DNA from: a virus
Direction: 5' to 3' (one strand)
IMG/VR virus record: IMGVR_UViG_3300047320_000137
Coordinates: 1 to 49,967 of that record
Length of the DNA stretch: 49,967 bases
Shown piece after piece: positions 7,417-13,094 of the stretch. The notes below the pieces were generated by a model, which saw only the letters and a list, made by a program, of their open reading frames with translations, searched no databases and was not told the origin of the DNA. Both the position numbers and the translations under genes were made by a program. The first letter of the stretch is position 1. Every line of letters starts with the position of its first letter.

Positions 7417-8181
7417 TTAAACGGCTTTGAAGCCACGAAGTGATTCGTAGGGGAAAGGCTTATTGTCTTTTGCTGCATCAGCGAGTTTCTTGAACCAGGC
7501 TTCAATAGAAGGCTCGCCAGAAACTGCACGAAGACCCAAGTCATTATTAAATGGGGATTCAAACAGGAACTGATAATACCAGTCCAGACCACGTAGGTTA
7601 TTTTCTGGAAACTGCGTAGGCATCGAATTACCACCATAGCACATATTGCCTTCCGAATAAGTATTCGGGAACGGAGACAGATAAATGTGCTTGTTACCGT
7701 CAACACCCCAAATGAAGTTCTTCGGCAAATTACCTACTTTTGCATTGGTCGCATAGTATCTCGACCCATTCGCTTTCCACGTTTTAGAGTTGTGGCGAGT
7801 CAACTGATGACTGATAATGAAGTTAGGCGCACGCACCGTGTACTTCTTGTTCATGTGACGCATTTCAGCCACACGCTCAGCATAATAACAACTCAGTTGA
7901 ATCGTGGTACTCGACTTTGCGAAATAAAAACAGTTCGACGGAAGTTGGAAACCTTCCATCTGTTCCTCATTTCGATGATTAACAACTGCACCGATAATCG
8001 CATTAAAGTCTTCGTACGAGACTCGCTTTTCGACTTGGCTCTTTTCATCGCCGACCATGAATGCTACGCAGTCTTCGAGAAGAATAACGTGATGGCCCAG
8101 CACATCCACAAGCCGCTCTTGAGGTTTCAAAATTTCTTTAGCGACGGGAGCTTCTACGGCTTCGATAACAATATCTGTCAT
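7417..8181 (-). CDS. PRTRC protein B-like, E2-like conjugating protein
   Basis: A 254-residue protein resembling PRTRC system protein B, a family proposed to have an E2 (ubiquitin-conjugating) fold. The diagnostic stretch is the C-terminal FPN...G.MCYGG segment (residues 171-184), where PN and a lone Cys181 lie as in E2-like active sites. It is preceded by IWGVDGNKHIYL, which matches the strand that leads into the site in PRTRC B. The first 100 residues form the family's N-terminal domain. Its ATG overlaps the stop of the 84-residue gene by the ATGA arrangement, with GAGGA as ribosome site. The expected role is to receive the activated Ubl from the E1-like protein. Confidence 0.8.
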   Translation of the reverse strand: MTDIVIEAVEAPVAKEILKPQERLVDVLGHHVILLEDCVAFMVGDEKSQVEKRVSYEDFNAIIGAVVNHRNEEQMEGFQLPSNCFYFAKSSTTIQLSCYYAERVAEMRHMNKKYTVRAPNFIISHQLTRHNSKTWKANGSRYYATNAKVGNLPKNFIWGVDGNKHIYLSPFPNTYSEGNMCYGGNSMPTQFPENNLRGLDWYYQFLFESPFNNDLGLRAVSGEPSIEAWFKKLADAAKDNKPFPYESLRGFKAV

Positions 8182-8432
8182 ACAAAATCCTCTTCAGTAT
8201 CTGTAACTGCGTGTTTGGCTTTAACTACCTGAACCTCAATATTTTTGAGATTCGCTTTGGTTCTGCGTACAGTTTCAACCTGGAACACCTGAACACAAGC
8301 CCTACTCAATAATTCGAGATCGGAATGAGTTTTAGGAATATCCACATCGTTGAATCTATTTACTGCTGCATAAACTTCAGAAGCCAAATCAGGTAGTTTC
8401 GACGCTTCCGACATTAAACGCTGAAGTATCAT
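8178..8432 (-). CDS. Unrecognised small helical protein in the Ubl operon
   Basis: An 84-residue mostly helical protein with no recognisable motif. Its start at 8432 overlaps the end of the 304-residue gene by 44 bp; a second Met codon at 8414 could be the true start, but neither has a strong ribosome site. Its end overlaps the E2-like gene by four bases (ATGA), so the two are likely coupled. I do not recognise it as one of the named PRTRC components. It may be a partner or adaptor of the conjugation proteins, by position only. Confidence 0.6.
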   Translation of the reverse strand: MILQRLMSEASKLPDLASEVYAAVNRFNDVDIPKTHSDLELLSRACVQVFQVETVRRTKANLKNIEVQVVKAKHAVTDTEEDFV

Positions 8433-9303
8433 ATTGTACCCGTCGTGTAAAAGTGGTAATCACCTTGATCATTTCGTCAAGGACTGTAAAGATCTTTTCA
8501 GGTGTGCTATATCGTTCAAGACCTGGATAATACTCAACTCTAGAACGACTGGTAAGGGGAGAAGCCGTCCACCTATTCGGATCTTTGAATCGTCTTATGG
8601 ATTCCCCATCCCCTTCTCTGATAATATACCTCTCATATTCTTCATACGAAGTAATACCTAATTCTGATTCGCCACTAACAATCACAGTATATGTAGAAAA
8701 TTGATAAATAACCAACTCTGCTTTAACTGTCGAAACTGCTTTTACTCTAACAGTAGTCTCACCGCTTCTTGTCTTCCACCAGGTTTCGTATGCCTCTTCA
8801 TCTTCCGGATGAATGGAAAACTCAAACCCAGGAGACAGACTTATAGGAATACCTTTCTTAATAGCCTTATAGCGCAAGAATCTACAATACCGCTCTATAC
8901 TTTTTTTCCATTTGAAAGTATCTGACGCAACGTCCGCAAAAGAAGGCTCAAGTCTACTAACAGTTACTAGGAAATACGGAGATTCTAGTTTGATACCTAT
9001 CCCGTTAGGTCTATTACTCAACGGGAACAGAAACTGTTCACCGCCACGAATATACTCAAGGTAAGGAATCTGTTTCTTAACATGCTTATAGAGAATCTCT
9101 TTAAGCTTCTGTACAGATTTACGTTGTGCTCCTGAACGACTACCACTAATATCGAATTCGTAATTAAACGTCTTCGTCGAGAGTCGTTTATCCAGGATCT
9201 GCTGCGTACAAAACTTTGAAAGCTTATTTCCCGCATCAACTCTCATCTTTATAATGAGCGATGACAGATCTGATACGTTTTGAGGTAATTTGAATTTTCG
9301 CAT
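8389..9303 (-). CDS. Unrecognised 304-residue protein in the Ubl operon
   Basis: I cannot assign this protein to a family. It is basic at the N-terminus and has mixed alpha/beta character, with aromatic-rich strands (ESPYFLVTVSRLEP, VYQ/YTVIVSGES) but no catalytic signature. It lies directly after the Ubl gene and before the E2-like gene, inside the same apparent transcription unit. Its ribosome site (AGGA 9 nt upstream of ATG 9303) follows a potential RNA pseudoknot that could gate its translation. Position makes it a candidate target, ligase-like or accessory factor of the module, with no sequence proof. Confidence 0.7.
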   Translation of the reverse strand: MRKFKLPQNVSDLSSLIIKMRVDAGNKLSKFCTQQILDKRLSTKTFNYEFDISGSRSGAQRKSVQKLKEILYKHVKKQIPYLEYIRGGEQFLFPLSNRPNGIGIKLESPYFLVTVSRLEPSFADVASDTFKWKKSIERYCRFLRYKAIKKGIPISLSPGFEFSIHPEDEEAYETWWKTRSGETTVRVKAVSTVKAELVIYQFSTYTVIVSGESELGITSYEEYERYIIREGDGESIRRFKDPNRWTASPLTSRSRVEYYPGLERYSTPEKIFTVLDEMIKVITTFTRRVQYDTSAFNVGSVETT

Positions 9304-9320
9304 TATCTATCCTGTTGTAT

Positions 9321-9386
9321 TCCTGTTTTTCTTAAGCTCCTAGCTTGACTAAAAAAAACAGGAAAAACGAACAGCAAAGCTAGGAG
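9321..9386 (-). promoter_or_regulatory. Potential RNA pseudoknot or switch in the leader of the 304-residue gene
   Basis: Read on the minus strand, CTCCTAGCTT (9386-9377) is exactly complementary to AAGCTAGGAG (9346-9337), and TCCTGTTTTT (9363-9354) to AAAAACAGGA (9330-9321). The arms interleave in the order 1-2-1'-2', the topology of an H-type pseudoknot, or of two competing hairpins. The 5' arm of stem 2 can also pair its TCCTGTT with AACAGGA at the ribosome site (9310-9316). This is likely a translational control element between the Ubl gene and the next gene. Confidence 0.6.
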
Positions 9387-9440
9387 GGAACCTTGCTATT
9401 CGTTCTGCTTACACAGACTAAAGAATTAGTCTATGCGTGC

Positions 9441-9650
9441 TTAGCCCTTCGTGCCGGTGCGCGGCTTGAAGGTGATTTCGCGGGCTTCGCCGCCATCGAT
9501 GCTGATAACACGTTCGTCAGCTTGCATGCTGCCGATACCCGAGATATCGCCTGCGTAGTTCGTACGAACGAAGTCAACGCTACGGTCACCCGGAATGGTG
9601 TATTCGGTATCGGTCGAAGCAACAACGATGATGGTCTTGATAACTGCCAT
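9441..9650 (-). CDS. PRTRC protein C-like ubiquitin-like protein (Ubl)
   Basis: A 69-residue protein that resembles PRTRC system protein C, a predicted ubiquitin-like beta-grasp modifier. It begins with a short beta hairpin (VIKTIIVV), has an amphipathic middle, and ends ITFKPRTGTKG. The GTKG terminus is the ending I associate with plasmid PRTRC C proteins, and the exposed final Gly is where an E1-type enzyme would adenylate. No residues follow the Gly, so no C-terminal trimming would be needed. AAGGA precedes ATG 9650 at good spacing. It is the first gene after two tandem promoter-like motifs and heads the module. Confidence 0.85.
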   Translation of the reverse strand: MAVIKTIIVVASTDTEYTIPGDRSVDFVRTNYAGDISGIGSMQADERVISIDGGEAREITFKPRTGTKG

Positions 9651-9718
9651 TTTGTAAATCCTTAACTTTATCTAGATAAAAAGAAAATGAACTTTGAGAA
9701 CGTATGTTCTACCTGTCC

Positions 9719-9734
9719 AATATAGTTATACCAA
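9719..9734 (-). promoter_or_regulatory. Candidate promoter P1 for the Ubl operon
   Basis: The minus strand reads TTGGTATAACTATATT. It contains an extended -10-like TGGTATAAC and lies about 70 nt before the Ubl ATG. A 17-bp identical word (CAATATAGTTATACCAA on the plus strand) is repeated 71 bp further upstream. Confidence 0.65.
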
Positions 9735-9788
9735 ACATTTCAAAATTATTGAAAATGCAATGGTTAATAAAAGCTATCCCTAGCTTTA

Positions 9789-9805
9789 CAATATAGTTAT
9801 ACCAA
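9789..9805 (-). promoter_or_regulatory. Candidate promoter P2 for the Ubl operon
   Basis: Second copy of TTGGTATAACTATATTG, 71 bp upstream of the first and just downstream of the terminator that closes the preceding minus-strand gene. Tandem identical promoters would give strong expression of the Ubl. Confidence 0.6.
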
Positions 9806-9835
9806 TGGACATAAAAATATTGAATTTTACAGGCT

Positions 9836-9903
9836 AAAAAAAGCCCCGTCTATCCCCCCTGGCAACCGGGGAAACACTAGAGGGGCGGCACATCAGACGG
9901 GGC
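9836..9903 (-). terminator. Long structured terminator after the 163-residue gene
   Basis: On the minus strand GCCCCGTCT (9903-9895) pairs with AGACGGGGC (9851-9843) and is followed by seven T's. The enclosed 43 nt can fold further: CCCC/GGGG around a GG-CAA-CC hairpin, or CCCCT with AGGGG as an alternative. This is more elaborate than the plain hairpins used elsewhere in the window and could also be the stable 3' end of a small RNA. Confidence 0.75.
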
Positions 9904-9919
9904 AGGAAAATACTAGTCT

Positions 9920-10411
9920 TTAATAGACAAGTTCAACCGACTTCATCTTATAGGAGTATCCTCCACACATCGCCTTGGTAAGGATCTCGGCAATTTCATC
10001 GAAGGTAGCTCCCATGTCATTCAGACCGGTAAGAGCCAGTTGCTTTATGTTCATCGTGGCCTTAGCGCCATCCGGAAACTGTCCACCTACGTAAATGCCA
10101 AGCGGTCCCATGCCGCCATACATTCTTCGGATTGTGGGCAGCACATATTCCTGTGTGCTCATGATTTCGCCTTTCTCTACGGGGAAGCTGTATCCGAAAC
10201 CCCCGTCGTGCTCAATCCATCCATCCTTGGAGATCAAATCACAAGCAACACCCATACAACAGTACGTATCACCTCTCCTCAGGATACCTTTTGCCTGACG
10301 ATAGGCCCCAGACTTCAAAGCTGCGATCCAGTTCTTCCACCTTTGTCTTTGAATCTCGGTCAAAGGTACATCGGGAATTTCACGGATTACAGCGCCGCAT
10401 TGTAGTATCAT
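9920..10411 (-). CDS. Widespread phage protein of unknown function
   Basis: A 163-residue protein of a family common in phage genomes and known to me only by its signature: a helix with W..AL.SG.Y.QA, then a basic turn and CCMGVACDL (about residues 51-59). The rest is mixed, with Gly-rich loops and LNDMGATFDEIAEIL near the C-terminus. Its function is unknown. A promoter-like TTGGTATAAG lies about 75 nt upstream, GAGG precedes ATG 10411, and a long terminator follows. It thus forms its own unit, divergent from the terminase gene. Confidence 0.8.
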   Translation of the reverse strand: MILQCGAVIREIPDVPLTEIQRQRWKNWIAALKSGAYRQAKGILRRGDTYCCMGVACDLISKDGWIEHDGGFGYSFPVEKGEIMSTQEYVLPTIRRMYGGMGPLGIYVGGQFPDGAKATMNIKQLALTGLNDMGATFDEIAEILTKAMCGGYSYKMKSVELVY

Positions 10412-10482
10412 AGGTACGCCTCATTATGTAAGTATAAAACAACTAGCGTAGGACAAAAATCAAAAAGCCATATTGTTCTACA

Positions 10483-10497
10483 TTATTCTTATACCAA
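10483..10497 (-). promoter_or_regulatory. Candidate extended -10 promoter for the 163-residue gene
   Basis: The minus strand reads TTGGTATAAGAATAA in the divergent gap between this gene and the terminase gene. Its first bases overlap a plus-strand CAAAATA at 10495-10501 (one mismatch from the TAAAATA late motif), which lies 18 nt before the terminase ATG. The two directions may share this spot. Confidence 0.5.
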
Positions 10498-10519
10498 AAT
10501 AGCGTACTAACATAGGTTC

Positions 10520-12133
10520 ATGGAATTAAACAAACTACTTAGACTAAAGCCATCTGAAATTTCAAAAGCTTTGCTAACGTTGAAGGGCAAGCCGTTAAAC
10601 CTCGACGACTACAAACCTTTTGAAATTATCTATGACATTGCCCCGAACGAGATGACTCTCATGGCGGGACGTCAGATCGGTAAATCAGTGTCCCTTGGGG
10701 CAGCTATCGTAGCTAACAGCCTTGTTAGAGGACACTTTTCGACCTTGTTCAGTAGCCCATTGGCTCAACAAACTTCACGGTTCTCTACGGCTTATCTGGA
10801 TCCGTTCCTAAGTTCACCTTTGATTCGTAGGCACTTCACAGACCCATCGACACGTAAGAACGTTTTCTCTAAGTCCTTCACTAACGGAAGCTCTGTTACC
10901 CTCGGTTATGCCGAAACAGAACAAGACGCCGACCGTATTCGGGGTGTGTTTGCTGATGCGCTCTATCTAGACGAGTTCCAGGACACAAGCATTGAGTGCG
11001 CTCCTATTCTCGCAGAAACGTTGGGTGCTTCTGACTTCGCTTTCAGACGATATACCGGCACTGCAAAGACCGAAACGAATTCGCTTACGCAAAAGTTCAA
11101 GCAAGGCAACATGATGGAGTGGGCTGTGCAATGCCCGAAGTGTAAAAAATACTCATTGCCGCTTGACTTTGACGTTTGCCACAGAATGCTGACTATCAAC
11201 CCTGAAGGGCCTGGTTGTTTGTTTTGCGGCGGAGTACTGGACATGAAGACCGGTAAGTGGGTAGCTGCACGTCCGATGGAAAAAGATCACCTATCTTTCC
11301 ATCTCCCTCAAATAATTTTCCCGGCTCGTACTAAGCCTAAGAAATGGAAAGAGTTATTGCATAAAGCAAAGACGTATTCGATACCTAAACTTGCTAACGA
11401 AGTGTTTGGATGCCCAAGCGGTCTCGCCGGTCGTCCTCTTTCACTTAAGGAAGTAATGTCATGCTGTAACAATACTAAGACAGAGTGGGATAAGAGTTTT
11501 CCAGTTGATAAGCGAAACATCCTTCATACAGTGCTTGGTGTTGACTGGTCTGTAAGCGGAGGTTCTAATTCGTACACAGTTATTACTGTTCTTGGTTATG
11601 ACTGGAATGGCAAATGCTACCTCCTTTATTCGCAACGTTTGAACGGTATTGATATTCTGGATCAAGTTAAACGCGTTGAGCAACTATATTCGCAATACAA
11701 ATGCACGATGCTTGCATCTGATCGTGGCGTCGGTCAGCTTCAGGTTGAACTGATGAGAAAAAGTATTGGCGATGATCGTGTAAATTCGATACAATATGTT
11801 GCAGCAAAGAATACTCTACGTTGGGACAAGGATGGTCGGTTCTTTTCAGCAGATAGAACTACCAATATGGATACGATGGTGCTTAAGGCTAAACTAGGTC
11901 GTGAACGCATCGAAACACCTTGTTGGAATCTGATGTCTGAGTTCTGGCAGGATGCACTAAACATCTACGAAGAAGAATCTGTGACTGGACGACGTCTTTA
12001 TAAAAAAGACGAAGACTTATGTGATGACTGGTTTCATAGCATCGTGTTTGCCAATATTGCATACATGGTATTGAAAGGTGAATTCCTGACAGTCGACGAA
12101 GTGAAGAATGAAAAAGATGTGTTTGACTTTTAA
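10520..12133 (+). CDS. terL: Large terminase subunit (GpA-like, with zinc knuckle)
   Basis: A 537-residue packaging motor and headful or site-specific nuclease. The ATPase domain has Walker A AGRQIGKS (49-56), Walker B ALYLDEFQD with Asp151-Glu152, and a coupling motif YTGTAKT (178-184). Two CxxC pairs (Cys205/208 and Cys233/236) form a zinc knuckle between the domains, as in lambda GpA-type terminases. The RNase H-like nuclease domain has Asp342 (VLGVDWS), Asp401 (ASDRGVG) and Asp502/503 near the C-terminus. The length is usual for the family. No small terminase was recognised nearby. It is the first gene of the long plus-strand structural block. Confidence 0.95.
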   Translation: MELNKLLRLKPSEISKALLTLKGKPLNLDDYKPFEIIYDIAPNEMTLMAGRQIGKSVSLGAAIVANSLVRGHFSTLFSSPLAQQTSRFSTAYLDPFLSSPLIRRHFTDPSTRKNVFSKSFTNGSSVTLGYAETEQDADRIRGVFADALYLDEFQDTSIECAPILAETLGASDFAFRRYTGTAKTETNSLTQKFKQGNMMEWAVQCPKCKKYSLPLDFDVCHRMLTINPEGPGCLFCGGVLDMKTGKWVAARPMEKDHLSFHLPQIIFPARTKPKKWKELLHKAKTYSIPKLANEVFGCPSGLAGRPLSLKEVMSCCNNTKTEWDKSFPVDKRNILHTVLGVDWSVSGGSNSYTVITVLGYDWNGKCYLLYSQRLNGIDILDQVKRVEQLYSQYKCTMLASDRGVGQLQVELMRKSIGDDRVNSIQYVAAKNTLRWDKDGRFFSADRTTNMDTMVLKAKLGRERIETPCWNLMSEFWQDALNIYEEESVTGRRLYKKDEDLCDDWFHSIVFANIAYMVLKGEFLTVDEVKNEKDVFDF

Positions 12134-12142
12134 GAGATAGAA

Positions 12143-12661
12143 ATGAGCGAATTTGAATTTGAAAAACCAACCAAGCGTAATCGTGGCCCTAAGCAAGAAG
12201 AAGTGAAGATCGAAGAACAGCTTCCTGTTCAACAGAACGAAACTTACGAAAAAGAAGATCCGAAAGAAGAAGCAAAGCCTAAATACGATAAAGACGAGCT
12301 ACTACGTATCTTTGATGAGATTATCTTCAATGGGGAATACGCGGAAGACGTTGCAATTAAGGGAAAATTACACGTACAATTCCGGACAAGATCGTCGGAA
12401 GAAATCGCTGAGATCTCACGTATCATCGATACCACCACGTTTAATCTAGTTGCAACGATGAATGAAGCGAAGATGGTGCTAAACCTTCAATACGCTTTGA
12501 CTTCGTATCAAGGCAAACCTCTCGTGGGTATGAGTAAGGAAGACAAGGCTCGGTTTATTAAACGTTTGCCAGGTCCTATCATCGGGGTTCTCCTAGATGC
12601 ACTGTACAAGTTCGATGATAAGGTTTTCGAAGCATGCAAGGAACTTGAGGAAAATTTTTAA
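12143..12661 (+). CDS. Tail assembly chaperone (G-type, short product)
   Basis: A 172-residue protein between terminase and tape measure, the place of the lambda G gene. A charged Glu/Lys-rich N-terminal tail (about 1-50) precedes a helical domain. Near its end the zero frame reads GAA AAT TTT TAA, giving a slippery heptamer just before the stop. A -1 slip there continues, without a stop, into the following reading frame. The short and the extended product together are the classical pair that binds the tape measure protein during tail assembly. Sequence similarity to known chaperones is not visible; the call rests on position and the frameshift. Confidence 0.75.
   Translation: MSEFEFEKPTKRNRGPKQEEVKIEEQLPVQQNETYEKEDPKEEAKPKYDKDELLRIFDEIIFNGEYAEDVAIKGKLHVQFRTRSSEEIAEISRIIDTTTFNLVATMNEAKMVLNLQYALTSYQGKPLVGMSKEDKARFIKRLPGPIIGVLLDALYKFDDKVFEACKELEENF
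12652..12658 (+). promoter_or_regulatory. Slippery heptamer for -1 programmed frameshift
   Basis: A AAT TTT in the zero frame fits the X XXY YYZ pattern and lies immediately before the stop TAA at 12659. After a -1 slip the frame reads on through Lys-Asn-Ser-Trp-Ala into the 12676 ORF with no stop. An A/T-rich tract follows, but no strong downstream stem was identified by eye. Confidence 0.7.
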
Positions 12662-12675
12662 AAAACTCCTGGGCG

Positions 12676-13047
12676 ATGCAGCGAATGAAGTTGCACCTCT
12701 CAGGAGTCAAAGTTCCAAAGCTAGGTTCGTTACAGGATAAAGTCTACAGGCAGTATTTGACCAAGGAAAGCCAACTTGGAGTTGAGAAGACCAAGTTCAC
12801 AATGCTCCAGACGTTGACCAATCCTACCTTTGACGATACCGGTAAGGCTAGAGACTGGCATAGCAAGATCAAGAAGGCTTGGGCCAATTACCTGTCATTG
12901 GAATTCAATGTCGATATCCCAGAGAATACTGAGAAAGAACTGCAGATGATGGAATACTACGAAAACGTGGTTAAACATCTTAAGCCTAAACTCGAAAGAT
13001 CCGGAAAAGGTCTTGCTGTTAAAGGTCTTAGCGATCTGTTCAGATAA
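12676..13047 (+). CDS. -1 frameshift extension of the tail assembly chaperone (T-type part)
   Basis: 123 codons in the -1 frame relative to the preceding gene, open from the slippery site to the stop at 13047. The ATG at 12676 lacks a convincing ribosome site, consistent with expression mainly as a fusion to the 172-residue upstream part (about 300 residues in all). The segment is basic and helical, with GAT-like short turns but no known motif. In lambda-type systems the T part binds the tail tube protein while the G part binds the tape measure. It ends just before a terminator and the tape measure gene. Confidence 0.75.
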   Translation: MQRMKLHLSGVKVPKLGSLQDKVYRQYLTKESQLGVEKTKFTMLQTLTNPTFDDTGKARDWHSKIKKAWANYLSLEFNVDIPENTEKELQMMEYYENVVKHLKPKLERSGKGLAVKGLSDLFR

Positions 13048-13051
13048 ATTC

Positions 13052-13082
13052 AAAGCCGCCCTAAAAAGCGGCTTTTTCTTTT
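13052..13082 (+). terminator. Rho-independent terminator before the tape measure gene
   Basis: AAAGCCGC (13052-13059) pairs with GCGGCTTT (13068-13075), followed by a T-rich tail. It separates the chaperone unit from the tape measure unit, which seems to have its own promoter motif directly at the end of the T-run. Confidence 0.85.
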
Positions 13083-13089
13083 TAAAATA
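13083..13089 (+). promoter_or_regulatory. TAAAATA motif 5 nt before the tape measure ATG
   Basis: TAAAATA, then five bases, then ATG 13095. The same spacing is found before 16258 and 22061. As a -10-type late promoter it would give a leaderless or nearly leaderless message. It directly follows a terminator, where a new promoter would be needed. Confidence 0.55.
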
Positions 13090-13094
13090 ATAGC

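Noticed and set aside
6890-8232. Plus-strand ORFs opposite the JAB N-terminus and the E2-like gene
   Set aside because: The protein sequences are Arg/Ile-rich shadows of conserved minus-strand genes, with no ribosome sites.
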